A DNA stretch of 61,171 nucleotides from Bradyrhizobium sp. ARR65 (GCF_000472385.1 NZ_AWZU01000051.1:1-61171), one strand, 5' to 3'. Counted from the stretch's first letter, positions 16,802-25,607 are shown. Notes: generated by a model from the letters alone, not told the origin. Numbers and translations: made by a program.

Positions 16802-17003
16802 ATTATAACGTGTGTCGCGCGAGCAACACGGGGCACATTTCTTCTGCAAGAACCGAGGGTCGAGACGGTCAAAGAAGAGCCGAAAACTAGCTCGGGTGCA
16901 GCAAAGCTGCCCCAGCAAAATCGCTCAAAGCTGGTCTCTCCATCGACGCGGTGCTCGATCACTCGAGGCCGACGGATTCGATTTCGCTAGACCGCACCCG
17001 CAC

Positions 17004-17321
17004 CTAGTTAAGAATCTCAAGGTGCTTGAAAGCAGAAAACGGAATTAAGAGGGTCCTGTTGGTATTGTCTGTTCTTAGAACGATCCAATTTGGCCCGAGC
17101 GCGGTTACGATGCCTTGGTCGGCAAGCCAAGTGCCGCCACCCGTAGTCCCTTTATCCCATTGCCACTCGTACCGAACCATTATCCTTGTCACACCTGCCT
17201 TCAGAAACTGGCTAACATCCGAGGTAGGAGGCACCGCAGCTGGTTCAGACGTTCGTCCGAAACCAAAACTGGCCGTCCCGCCGATGATGAGCAATGCTAG
17301 GCAGAGTAGGCGCATACGCAT
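17004..17321 (-). CDS. Small exported hypothetical protein
   Basis: This 105-residue protein begins with a clear signal peptide (MRMRLLCLALLIIGGTASFG). The mature part (SDVSQFLKAGVTRIMVRYEW, later TWLADQGIVTALGPNWIVLR) has a beta-rich, single-domain look with conserved Trp residues but no family I recognise. The ATG at 17321 is chosen; GGGGAG lies 8-13 bases before it. It is the first of four small exported or membrane proteins between the fused receptor and the efflux operon. It should be periplasmic. Confidence 0.6.
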   Translation of the reverse strand: MRMRLLCLALLIIGGTASFGFGRTSEPAAVPPTSDVSQFLKAGVTRIMVRYEWQWDKGTTGGGTWLADQGIVTALGPNWIVLRTDNTNRTLLIPFSAFKHLEILN

Positions 17322-17975
17322 GACGTTATCTCCCCTCATTTTTGGTAAAACTGGTCTCATCACTTTAGCGCGGCAACCAGCGGTGGGTTAGTTGTCGAGG
17401 GCCTTAGCTCATTTCGAAATTCATCGCGCCAGCCCCAAAGACGGTAGCTGGACGAGAGAGCAGTTAGCTACGTTCCGACAAATGACAGGACCGCTTTGGG
17501 TCCAAAACCCGAACGGCGCTTCTGGGCTAATTCCGGGTTCACCAGGTGCAGACATGGGTCCGCGAGAGCATTCTGTTGGGCCAACTATGCCAATTGCTTA
17601 GTTTCAGCTGAACTAAGGCCTATTGGGCCCGCCTCGCCCAGGCCTTCCACCATATCGGCGAATATCGCCGAAGCTTTTGGCTGCTCTACGTTTTATCGGT
17701 TCTCTCGAGGAGCGAAAAAAGGCTTGGCGCCAGGACCACACGACTTCGCCGTTCGCGATGAGCCTCAAGCAAGGACAGTCGACGGCTTGGTACTAGTCCC
17801 TCGAATTCTTGCAGCAAGGCGATTGAGCGTCGTTCATCTTTCGACTCCATCGCGTCCACCGCATCCTGTCCCACGTTTCGTGACGATCGGCCGTAACGCC
17901 CCTCTTGCCGGGACAGGATGCGGTGGAGGGTGGTGGTGATTTGCCCGACGGTGCAAGCCGACGGGATGCGGCAGA
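17322..17975. other. Non-coding region rich in repeats
   Basis: No gene is supported in these 654 bases. The right part (from about 17715) is a structured repeat, listed separately. The left part shows several short frames without protein-like patterns. Confidence 0.5.
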
Positions 17976-17994
17976 TTAACGCGACGGGCGAATC
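17726..17994. repeat. Dispersed repeat with long inverted repeats
   Basis: Three structures are visible. Bases 17726-17744 match 3558-3576 on the other strand over 19 bases. Bases 17855-17872 (TCCACCGCATCCTGTCCC) and 17910-17927 are perfect 18-base inverted copies with a 37-base loop. Bases 17938-17950 and 17982-17994 (GATTTGCCCGACG and its near-complement) form a second inverted pair with two mismatches, the right arm lying within the end of the small gene at 17976. From memory, such sequences recur widely in Bradyrhizobium intergenic DNA. Confidence 0.6.
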
Positions 17995-18353
17995 AAGTCG
18001 CGTTTATTGGGAGCATGCGGCTGGCCTCGCCAAGAAAGGCATTTCACATACACGACGTAGTTCGGCCTTCCCGTTATCAGTCCAAAAATCTCCGTCTCGA
18101 ACCTGGCTTCGCCGACAATCCGATTCTTGGAACAGAAGGGCCTGACGATTTGCTTCGCCAACAGAACGCGATCATTCCGCACCTCGGGATTATAGCGGTA
18201 ATCATATGTGTTCTGAACGTGGATGATATAATCATAAGGCCAGCCCGAGGGCGCGGCCTCGATCGTCGACGCGCCGCGCGGCTGCGCGCACACCGACCAC
18301 GGGAGCGCGGTCATCGCAAAAATCAGCAGCCCTCTTGCTCGCTTGAGCGCCAT
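17976..18353 (-). CDS. Small exported hypothetical protein
   Basis: This 125-residue protein starts with a signal peptide (MALKRARGLLIFAMTALPWS, cleavage likely near VCAQ). The mature part contains YDYIIHVQNTYDYRYNPE and has two cysteines (PFCSKN and VKCLSW) that could pair in the periplasm. I do not recognise the family. The ATG at 18353 follows GAGAGAG. The last codons overlap an arm of a dispersed inverted repeat, so the true C-terminus may have been altered by it. Confidence 0.5.
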   Translation of the reverse strand: MALKRARGLLIFAMTALPWSVCAQPRGASTIEAAPSGWPYDYIIHVQNTYDYRYNPEVRNDRVLLAKQIVRPFCSKNRIVGEARFETEIFGLITGRPNYVVYVKCLSWRGQPHAPNKRDLIRPSR

Positions 18354-18449
18354 CGGCTCTCTCGATATTGAACCGCAGGAAATGCCACGCGCCACGCTAC
18401 GAGTGCCGTGTCGGAGTTATGGCTAGAGAGAATAACCGATCGAGCCTTT

Positions 18450-18465
18450 GTAAGTTCGATGTAAG
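18450..18465 (+). promoter_or_regulatory. GTAAG-N6-GTAAG box upstream of the small secreted peptide gene
   Basis: GTAAGTTCGATGTAAG has two GTAAG half-sites 11 bases apart, 18 bases before the start of the gene at 18484. Direct repeats with a one-turn (about 11-base) period are typical of OmpR/PhoB-type response regulator sites. Two further copies lie upstream of the efflux operon (19189-19235). Confidence 0.5.
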
Positions 18466-18483
18466 TTTTTGAAAGTGAGAAAC

Positions 18484-18684
18484 ATGATCAGAAGAGCTTG
18501 CGCGCTTTTCCTTCTCTGCAACTTATGGATCGCGCCGGGCTTCGCGCAAGGCGCTGTTGGCGGGCCGAAGCAGAACCAAAATTACGTCGGGGGCCCCACT
18601 GCGCAGAAGAACCCGGTCGTTCCTCCGCGGCGCGGGGAAATGACGCGAAACGCTCAGTCGATACCAAAATCAGCAAAAAAATAA
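18484..18684 (+). CDS. Small secreted peptide with a tandem GGP repeat
   Basis: This 66-residue protein has a signal peptide (MIRRACALFLLCNLWIAPGF, cleavage near FAQ). The mature peptide of about 45 residues starts with two similar units, AVGGPKQNQN and YVGGPTAQKN, then a basic, Pro-rich tail (PVVPPRRGEM). It looks disordered and cationic. The ATG at 18484 is preferred over the TTG at 18469, which would place extra residues before the signal peptide. A GTAAG-type box lies directly upstream and the same box occurs before the efflux operon, so both may answer the same signal. Function unknown. Confidence 0.6.
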   Translation: MIRRACALFLLCNLWIAPGFAQGAVGGPKQNQNYVGGPTAQKNPVVPPRRGEMTRNAQSIPKSAKK

Positions 18685-18756
18685 CTGATCCGAGGCCCCC
18701 GGTACGTTCTCGTTGCAGCGCTTCTTCCGGTCTCTCAGTCCGTTGTCGATGCGACG

Positions 18757-18972
18757 CTACTTCGACGCCTTCTCGATGACTTGAGCTATTGCGGATACCA
18801 GCGCGGCAAGACCTGCGACTGCGGCGACGCGTGATTGTGTGGCCAATTCGGACACGAAACCCTGTCCACCAAAATGCGCGGCGAGACCGAGCCTAAGAGC
18901 CACGCGGAGCGCCAGCCCACTTGCCACAAAAGCGGAAACAAAAGCCGTCCAGAAAGCGAGAGTTCTATTCAT
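18757..18972 (-). CDS. Small membrane protein, hypothetical
   Basis: This 71-residue protein has one clear membrane segment near the start (LAFWTAFVSAFVASGLALRV) and a second, weaker, Ala-rich one near the end (AAVAGLAALVSAIAQVIEKA). The ATG at 18972 is the best start. It resembles small inner-membrane proteins of unknown function and lies between the secreted peptide gene and the efflux operon on the opposite strand. Confidence 0.45.
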   Translation of the reverse strand: MNRTLAFWTAFVSAFVASGLALRVALRLGLAAHFGGQGFVSELATQSRVAAVAGLAALVSAIAQVIEKASK

Positions 18973-19306
18973 CGCGCCGCCGTCCAAGAGAAGCTGCCGT
19001 CCGTGGCACGAACCTGGAAATTTGAATCTCGCCGCGCCGACTGCGCGGCCATCGTCTTCACCTGGCTTGTCCCACCAGCTTCAATTCTACTCGTCGTGAT
19101 GAGCCGTGACGCGATCAACGTACTCGCAGAGCTGAATTTGCCACAAGCGGCTTGTCTGCGTGATGCCAGTGGGACGACGAGGGCTCTTGTAAGCTCCGCG
19201 TAACGTTCGCGGTGCTTTCGTAAGCCTGGCGTAAGCATCGCTGCTCATTTGAGCATACGATTAAGCGTGTGCTTGCAGGCGACTGAAGAGCAAATTAAGG
19301 GAGCAA
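18973..19306. other. Upstream region of the efflux operon
   Basis: No gene is supported. The minus-strand frame at 18969-19238 lacks a ribosome site and protein-like pattern. The right half holds the paired GTAAG boxes and must include the efflux promoter. Confidence 0.45.
19189..19235 (+). promoter_or_regulatory. Two GTAAG direct-repeat boxes upstream of the efflux operon
   Basis: The first box, GTAAGCTCCGCGTAA (19189-19203), and the second, GTAAGCCTGGCGTAAG (19220-19235), each repeat GTAA(G) at an 11-base distance. The boxes start 31 bases apart, close to three helical turns. A third copy precedes the small secreted peptide gene at 18484. The spacing fits an OmpR/PhoB-class response regulator. 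No such regulator is encoded in the window. Confidence 0.55.
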
Positions 19307-19438
19307 TTGAAACTTGCCGGATCGCCGACCGTGCTGCTGGCCTATTCCTTCTTGTCTACTGCCGCTCCGATGGCCAACGCGGCCGCAGCAACAATCTTGG
19401 TCTTGGTTGATCCAGCGATGATGCAGAGATTCGCATGA
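19307..19438 (+). CDS. Small leader protein coupled to the efflux adaptor
   Basis: A 43-residue frame starts at a TTG (19307) four bases after AAGGGAG and ends at a TGA that overlaps the adaptor's ATG as ATGA at 19435-19438. Ribosome site, length and the stop-start overlap together argue that it is translated and couples translation into the adaptor gene. The text begins MKLAGSPTVLLAYSFLST and continues AAPMANAAAATILVL, which could be a short signal peptide with an Ala-x-Ala site followed by about 15 residues, or a one-helix membrane peptide. It is unlike any family I know. It might be a pump-associated small protein or only a translational leader. Confidence 0.5.
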   Translation: MKLAGSPTVLLAYSFLSTAAPMANAAAATILVLVDPAMMQRFA

Positions 19439-20655
19439 GCCTCTTTCGAGATTTCCGACGAGCCAAAACCACCCAGGCAATCATGTGTGGGATTGGCGTT
19501 GTGACGCTGGTCTGGACAAAGCTCCTTCTTCTTCCTGGCTCATCGCAGACAACGGGCATTGTACAGTCGATCGCCAAAAGCTCCGGGCAATCCGGTCAGG
19601 GCGATGAGACCGTCGATCTGTCGGAAAAACAGGCGGCCTCGATCAGGGTTGGCGCGGTCGAGCTGCGCGACTTTGAAGTCTTCAAGACATCGGTCGGCAC
19701 CATCGACTTCAACGAGAACATGTTGGTCCAGGTCTTCTCGCAATATCCGGGCAAGATCCTGAAGGCCTTTTACAATGTGGGAGATGACGTCAAGCAGGGG
19801 GACATTCTCTTTACAATCGATAGCCCCGATCTCCTGCAAGCCGAGTCCACGCTGCTGGCGGCCGCCGGCGTGCTGGAGCTGCAAAAAAAGGTGCTGGCAC
19901 GGGCGACGGGCTTGTTGAAGCAGGGCGGCATGGCCCAGAAGGATGTCGATCAAGCGACGTCGGACGAGCAGACGGCGGAAGGCAATTTCAAAGCTGCCAA
20001 GAATGCGGTGCGCATCTTCGGCAAGACCGATGCGGAGATCGACAAGATTCTGGCCGACCGCAGGATCGACTCGACGCTTGTCGTGGCGAGCCCGATCTCG
20101 GGACGGGTCGTCAGCCGCAATGCCGCGCCGGGATTTCTGACCCAGCCCGGCACTGCGCCCGCGCCGTTCTCGGTCGCGGATATCTCGACGATGTGGATGA
20201 TCGCGAATGTGATCGAGACCGATGCGCCGGCCTACCGGGTCGGCCAACCGGTCGACGTGACGGTGCCGGCCTATCCGGACAAGGTATTCAAAGGACACGT
20301 TACGGCGCTTGGCTCGATCATCGACCCGAACACGCGTCGGCAACTGGTTCGCTCCGAGGTCGAGGACCCCGATCATCTCCTACGCTCGGGAATGTACGCA
20401 AGCTTCGTCACTCGCGTCGAAGGACCGGTGCGCTCCGCGGCGGTGCCGGCCGACGGCGTAGTGCGGGAGGGGGACGGTACGATGACGGTGTGGGTGACCA
20501 GCGATAGCCGCCATTTTACCAAGCGCACGGTCAGCATTGGCCTGCGCGAGAACGGCTGGCTCCAGATTCTCGACGGCTTGCAGCCCGGCGAAATCGTGGT
20601 CACCGAAGGCGCGGTATTCCTGAGCAACAAGCTGTTGCTGGGCGCCGCGGACTGA
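19435..20655 (+). CDS. RND efflux periplasmic adaptor (CusB/CzcB-like)
   Basis: This 406-residue protein has an N-terminal membrane anchor (about residues 14-34), a biotinyl-lipoyl half (YPGKILKAFYNVGDDVKQGD), a helical hairpin (ARATGLLKQGGMAQKDVDQA), the second lipoyl half (STLVVASPISGRVVSRNAAP) and beta-barrel and membrane-proximal domains (LRSGMYASFVTRVEGP; QPGEIVVTEGAVFLSNKLLL). It links the inner-membrane pump to the outer-membrane channel in the periplasm. The architecture is that of heavy-metal-type adaptors, but there is no His/Met-rich metal-binding tail, so the cargo may not be a metal. It is followed after 46 bases by the pump gene and is translationally coupled to the leader ORF. 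Confidence 0.88.
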   Translation: MSLFRDFRRAKTTQAIMCGIGVVTLVWTKLLLLPGSSQTTGIVQSIAKSSGQSGQGDETVDLSEKQAASIRVGAVELRDFEVFKTSVGTIDFNENMLVQVFSQYPGKILKAFYNVGDDVKQGDILFTIDSPDLLQAESTLLAAAGVLELQKKVLARATGLLKQGGMAQKDVDQATSDEQTAEGNFKAAKNAVRIFGKTDAEIDKILADRRIDSTLVVASPISGRVVSRNAAPGFLTQPGTAPAPFSVADISTMWMIANVIETDAPAYRVGQPVDVTVPAYPDKVFKGHVTALGSIIDPNTRRQLVRSEVEDPDHLLRSGMYASFVTRVEGPVRSAAVPADGVVREGDGTMTVWVTSDSRHFTKRTVSIGLRENGWLQILDGLQPGEIVVTEGAVFLSNKLLLGAAD

Positions 20656-20701
20656 CCGCGATCGGCACGACAATATTGAACGGAAATCGGGGCAGGTTCA
20701 G

Positions 20702-23700
20702 TTGATCAAGGCGCTACTCGAATTCGGGCTAACGCGGAAGGCGATCGTTGTTCTGGGCCTATTGGTGTTTTGCGCCGTCGGGCTGATTGCGTTCACGAAG
20801 CTGAACATCGAAGCATATCCCAATCCGGCGCCGGTCATCCTCGAGATCACAGCGCAGGCTCCCGGGCTTTCCGCCGAGGAGATGGAAAAGTACTATACGA
20901 TACCCATGGAAGTCGGACTTTATCCGACACCCGGCGTGGTCAACATCCGCTCGACGTCCTTCTACGGTTTATCGTTCGTCCGCGTTACCTTTGCCTACGG
21001 CACCGACTATTACTTCGCGCTGCAGCAGGCCTCGATCAGCCTGCAGCAGAATGTCACCCTGCCCGGAAATCTGGTGCCGACCATCCAGGCGTCGAGCCTC
21101 GTTGGAGAAATCTATCGCTACCAGATCGTGGGGCCGCCGCATTTCGGGCTGACCAATCTGCGCACCCTGCAGGACTATGTCGTCACGCGCCGTCTGCTCA
21201 CGATCCCCGGCGTTGCGCAAATCAACAGCTGGGGCGGCACCACCAAACAGTTCAATGTCGATGCCGATCTCGAGAGGCTGGAAGCTTACAACATCAGCAT
21301 TCCTCAGCTCATCTCGGCGATCGGCAATGCCAATGTCAATGTAGGCGGCCGCGAGATTTCGGTCGGGCAGCAGTCGGTCAACATCCGCGGCATCGGCTTG
21401 ATCGACAGCGGTGGCGCCGACGACGTCACCAAAGGCTACCACGTCCAGGACATCGAAAATATCGTCCTGACACAATCCGGCGGTCTGCCCATTCGAATTA
21501 AGGATGTCGCCAAGGTCTCGGTCGGTTATGTGCCAAGGCTCGGTATCGCCGGGCGCGACCATGACGATGACGTGGTCGCCGCGATCGTGGTGATGCGGCG
21601 GACCGAGCACACCAACGCCATCATCCCGAAAGTGGAGGCCGCGGTCCAGAAGCTCAACACCGACGGCAGCCTGCCGCCGGGCGTGAAGATCGTTCCTTTT
21701 TACGACCGTAGTTCGCTGGTGAACGTCACCACCCACACCGTGCTGCACAACCTGATCTTCGGCTGCTTGCTGGTATTTCTGATCCAGTGGTTTTTCCTGG
21801 GCGAACTGCGCAGCGCCCTCATCGTCAGCGCGAATATTCCGTTCGCGCTGTTCTTTGCGATCATCATCATGGTCCTGCGCGGAGAGGACGCCAACCTATT
21901 GTCGCTTGGCGCCGTTGACTTCGGCATCATTGTCGATTCCGCCGTCATCATGATGGAGAATATCTACCGCAACTTTCAATCACCGGCGGAACATCGGCGG
22001 GCTCTTCTCCAGCAGCTATCACAAGGGTTCTGGGGGGCGGATCCGACGTCGACGACCGGACGTGAGGGAAGCAGCACGCGATGGACGGAGCGAATGCGCA
22101 TCATTTTCGCGAGCGCTCTCCAGGTCGACAGGGCCGTTTTCTTTACCGCCGCGATCACCGTCACCGCTTTCGTCCCATTGTTCACCATGCAGGGCGTCGA
22201 GGGGCAGATTTTCGGCCCGATGGCGCGCACCTATGGTTATGCGCTCGCGGGCGCGCTGATCGCGACCTTCACGGTGACGCCGGTCCTGAGCGCCCTATTG
22301 CTGCCCGGCGAGATCCGCGAGGTTGAAACCTTTATCGTGCGCGGCCTGCGCGCCGCTTACACTCCGGTGCTGCGCTGGGCACTTCGAAACGTCAGAACCG
22401 CGGTCATCGTCGGCGGCGTCTTTCTCGCGCTGAGTTTTCTGGCTGCGTCGCAACTTGGCAGCGAATTCCTGCCGGCGTTGGAGGAAGGCAACTTCTGGAT
22501 CAGGGCGGCGCTGCCGCCAACGATCTCGCTCGAGGCCGGCACCGAAGCCACCCGCAAGATGCGCGAAATCCTGCTCCGGCATCCGGAGGTCATCACCGTG
22601 GTATCGCAGCATGGCCGGCCCGACAATGGCAGCGACGCCTCGCCATTCTCGAATGTCGAACTGTTTGCCCCGCTCAAGCCATTCGACGAGTGGCCCGCCT
22701 ATCTCAGCAAGGAAAAGCTCACTGAGGAGCTGCAGAAGGAGTTCGCCGACGAGTTGCCCGGGATCGGCTTCAACTTCTCGCAATATATCCAGGACAATGT
22801 CGAAGAAGCGCTTTCCGGCGTTAAGGGAGCGAACTCCGTCAAGATCGTCGGGCCGAACCTGGAAGTGTTGGAAAAGCTCGCCAGCCAGGTCAAGGACGAG
22901 ATGGCCAAGGTGCGTGGTGTCGAGGACCTCGGCATCTTCCACGTCCTGGGGCAACCGAACCTCGACATCAAGGTCGATCGCGAAAAAGCCGCGCGCTACG
23001 GCCTCAACACCGGCGACGTCAACACAGTGGTCCAGGCGGCGTTGAGCGGTACGGTCGCCAGCACTGTTCTGGAGGGCGATCGGCAATTCGGCGTGACGGT
23101 CAGGCTCAATCCCAAGTACCGCAGCAGCATCGATGCCATCCGCAAGGTCAAGGTGGCCTACTCGACGCCATCGGGCACGAACGCCTATATCCCGTTGAGT
23201 GAAGTTGCCGATATCACGCTCGATACCGGGGCCTCCTTCATCTACCGCGAAACCAGTCAGCGCTACATCCCGATCAAGTTCAGCGTGCGCGGCCGCGACC
23301 TCGGTTCGACGGTGGCGGAAGCCCAGGAGCGCATCGCCAAGGCTGTCAAGCTGCCGAACGGCTACCAGATTCTCTGGGCCGGCGAGTTCGAGGACCTGCA
23401 GAATGCCAAACAGCGCCTGATGGTGGTCATTCCCATCACGCTGCTGCTGATTCTCGTGCTGCTATACGGGCTATTCAACACGCTGCGCGACAGCCTGTTG
23501 GCACTCGCCGGCATTCCCTTCGCGATCGGCGGCGGCCTGATTGCGCTCTACCTGGCCGGCCTTGCCTTCAGCGTTTCGGCGGCCATCGGCTTTATTTCGC
23601 TGTTCGGCGTCGCTGTGATGGACGGTATTCTCAACATCACCTACTTCCGCGAATTGCGCGCGCAGGGCATGGATGTTGCCGAAGCGGTGTTCCGCGGCGC

Positions 23701-23947
23701 CGAGCAGCGCATGCGTCCGATGCTGATGACGGCCCTTTCCGCAGGCGTCGGGCTGTTTCCCGCGGCGATTTCCCACGGCATCGGCAGCCAGGTGCAACGG
23801 CCGCTCGCGACTGTGGTCGTCGGCGGCATGTTCATCGGACCGCTGCTACTGCTCGTGGTTGCGCCGGCGCTACGCCGGATCTTTCTGACGCGGGGAACTG
23901 CCGAAATCACTGATGGCGGAGATGCGGGCGATGCGGAACCGACCTAG
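20702..23947 (+). CDS. RND inner-membrane efflux pump, CzcA/CusA-like
   Basis: This 1081-residue pump begins at a TTG (20702) and has the two-fold RND layout: a first helix (KAIVVLGLLVFCAVGLIAFT), a large periplasmic loop, six helices, and a repeat of this. The fourth helix carries DFGIIVDSAVIMMEN, close to the heavy-metal efflux signature (DFGxxxDGAxxxxEN), with Ser in place of Gly after the second Asp. These acidic residues carry protons. The tail includes the second-half motif LFGVAVMDGILNITYFRELR. It exports cargo across both membranes with the adaptor and channel. The family suggests divalent or monovalent metals, but this is not proven. The channel gene follows after about 49 bases. Confidence 0.88.
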   Translation: MIKALLEFGLTRKAIVVLGLLVFCAVGLIAFTKLNIEAYPNPAPVILEITAQAPGLSAEEMEKYYTIPMEVGLYPTPGVVNIRSTSFYGLSFVRVTFAYGTDYYFALQQASISLQQNVTLPGNLVPTIQASSLVGEIYRYQIVGPPHFGLTNLRTLQDYVVTRRLLTIPGVAQINSWGGTTKQFNVDADLERLEAYNISIPQLISAIGNANVNVGGREISVGQQSVNIRGIGLIDSGGADDVTKGYHVQDIENIVLTQSGGLPIRIKDVAKVSVGYVPRLGIAGRDHDDDVVAAIVVMRRTEHTNAIIPKVEAAVQKLNTDGSLPPGVKIVPFYDRSSLVNVTTHTVLHNLIFGCLLVFLIQWFFLGELRSALIVSANIPFALFFAIIIMVLRGEDANLLSLGAVDFGIIVDSAVIMMENIYRNFQSPAEHRRALLQQLSQGFWGADPTSTTGREGSSTRWTERMRIIFASALQVDRAVFFTAAITVTAFVPLFTMQGVEGQIFGPMARTYGYALAGALIATFTVTPVLSALLLPGEIREVETFIVRGLRAAYTPVLRWALRNVRTAVIVGGVFLALSFLAASQLGSEFLPALEEGNFWIRAALPPTISLEAGTEATRKMREILLRHPEVITVVSQHGRPDNGSDASPFSNVELFAPLKPFDEWPAYLSKEKLTEELQKEFADELPGIGFNFSQYIQDNVEEALSGVKGANSVKIVGPNLEVLEKLASQVKDEMAKVRGVEDLGIFHVLGQPNLDIKVDREKAARYGLNTGDVNTVVQAALSGTVASTVLEGDRQFGVTVRLNPKYRSSIDAIRKVKVAYSTPSGTNAYIPLSEVADITLDTGASFIYRETSQRYIPIKFSVRGRDLGSTVAEAQERIAKAVKLPNGYQILWAGEFEDLQNAKQRLMVVIPITLLLILVLLYGLFNTLRDSLLALAGIPFAIGGGLIALYLAGLAFSVSAAIGFISLFGVAVMDGILNITYFRELRAQGMDVAEAVFRGAEQRMRPMLMTALSAGVGLFPAAISHGIGSQVQRPLATVVVGGMFIGPLLLLVVAPALRRIFLTRGTAEITDGGDAGDAEPT

Positions 23948-23996
23948 GACGGGGTCGGGACTCCCCGACAAAAAGCGCTTTGAGTGGATCGGACTG

Positions 23997-25580
23997 ATGC
24001 GAGGCCCCGCCCATCGACTGCGACGTGCCGTCTCCGGCATGCCGGCGGCAGCCGTGACCTTGGTGCTTGCCTTGGCCACGTCGGGCTGCGTCGGTCCGAA
24101 TTTCGTGCCGCCGGCGGCGCCTGCGGTCGACGGCTATTTGCCTGGAAAGCTTGCTTCGCCCGGGCCGACGCCAAGCGCGCCGAAGGTCCCGGCCCAGCAC
24201 TTCGTCACTGGCGAGGCCGTCTCGGCACGCTGGTGGGCGGCTTTCCGCTCGCAGCCGCTCAACGATCTGATCCGGGACGCTGTCAATCACAGCCCGACCC
24301 TGCAATCGGCCGAGGCGGCCATCAAAATTGCCCAATTCAATGCGGAGGCACAGCGCGGCCTCTGGTCACCGCAGGTCACCGGCAACTCCATGTCGCAGCA
24401 GATCCTGCAATCCAATGCCGGCACCGTGTTCGGCGGCGATATCAGCGCGGTGCCGCAGACCCAATTTTCGCTGATCACCCACCAGCTCACGGTGAGTTTC
24501 GTGCCGGATGTCTGGGGCGCCAATTTCCGCCAGGTCGAAAACCTCGACGCCGTCACCGAGCAGCAATTGTTCATGCTCGAGGCCGCCTATCTCACGCTGA
24601 CTAGCAACGTCGTGACCGCCGCGATCCAGGAAGCTTCGTTCCGCGGCCAGATCACCGAGACCAAGCGCGTCATCGAGATCGAGCGTCATCTGCTCGACAT
24701 CCTCAAGCGCCAGTTCGATGCGGGGCAGGCGGCAAAGTCGGATGTGCTGGCACAGGAGGCCGCACTGGCCGCGGCCGAGCAGTTGCTGCCGCCGCTGGAA
24801 AAGCAGCTCTCTATTCAGCGCGATCTCCTGACCGCCCTTGCCGGGCGATTGTCATCCGACGAGGTCGCGGAGAAATTCGATCTCGCTCATATGAAGCTGC
24901 CGGCCAACCTGCCGATCAGCCTGCCCAGCAAGCTCGTCGATCAGCGTCCGGACGTAAGGCAGGCGGAAGCCAACATGCATTCCGCGAGCGCGCTGATCGG
25001 GGTCGCGATTGCCGCGCGGCTTCCGAACTTCACGCTCTCGGCCAATGGCGGCACCAGTGCCTATAATTTCGCTCAGAGCTTCGTGCCGGGCACCGGCTTC
25101 TACACCCTGACCGCAGGCGTCACAGCGCCGATCTTCGACGGCTTTACGCTCTACAACAAGCAGAAGGCGGCTGAGGCCGGACTCGATCAGGCCGAAGCGC
25201 AATACCGCGCTACAGTCATTACGGCGTTCCAGAATGTCGCCGATGCCTTGCGGGCGCTGCAGGCAGATGCGCGCGCCGTGCAAGCGGCCCTGCATGCGGA
25301 AGAGACCGCCAAGGCGAGCCTCGACATCGTCGAAAAGCAGCTCCAGGCCGGTCAGGTCAATCAGCTCGCCGTCCTCAATGCGCAGCAGACGTATTTGACT
25401 GCCGTGGTGACGCGCGTGCAGGCCCAAGCCACCCGGCTGTCCGATACGGCAGCGCTGTTCATGGCACTCGGCGGCGGCTGGCCGACGACCTGCACCTCCC
25501 CGGTCTGGCGCGAATGTGCGGTGGGGCAGGCCGCACCGGCCAGCCCCGATCAGCCCCAGCCCGTCGGCAGGCCGCTCTAA
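23997..25580 (+). CDS. Outer-membrane efflux lipoprotein (NodT/TolC family)
   Basis: This 527-residue protein carries a lipobox (LALATSGC) with the lipid-bearing Cys at residue 31 from the ATG at 23997. An upstream ATG at 23913, overlapping the pump gene by 35 bases, would put that Cys at 59, which is long for a signal peptide, so the later start is preferred. The mature part begins VGPNFVPPAAPAVDG and holds the two long helical repeats of OMF proteins (DLIRDAVNHSPTLQSAEAAI; AQYRATVITAFQNVADALRA). It forms the trimeric exit channel of the RND complex encoded just upstream. The C-terminal region is Pro-rich and ends near 25580, facing a convergent small gene. Confidence 0.85.
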   Translation: MRGPAHRLRRAVSGMPAAAVTLVLALATSGCVGPNFVPPAAPAVDGYLPGKLASPGPTPSAPKVPAQHFVTGEAVSARWWAAFRSQPLNDLIRDAVNHSPTLQSAEAAIKIAQFNAEAQRGLWSPQVTGNSMSQQILQSNAGTVFGGDISAVPQTQFSLITHQLTVSFVPDVWGANFRQVENLDAVTEQQLFMLEAAYLTLTSNVVTAAIQEASFRGQITETKRVIEIERHLLDILKRQFDAGQAAKSDVLAQEAALAAAEQLLPPLEKQLSIQRDLLTALAGRLSSDEVAEKFDLAHMKLPANLPISLPSKLVDQRPDVRQAEANMHSASALIGVAIAARLPNFTLSANGGTSAYNFAQSFVPGTGFYTLTAGVTAPIFDGFTLYNKQKAAEAGLDQAEAQYRATVITAFQNVADALRALQADARAVQAALHAEETAKASLDIVEKQLQAGQVNQLAVLNAQQTYLTAVVTRVQAQATRLSDTAALFMALGGGWPTTCTSPVWRECAVGQAAPASPDQPQPVGRPL

Positions 25581-25607
25581 ACCGCTGTTCGGGTTGCCTA
25601 GTCTAGG

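Noticed and set aside
18969..19238. Minus-strand frame of 89 residues upstream of the efflux operon
   Set aside because: It covers the regulatory boxes, has no ribosome site and no protein-like pattern.
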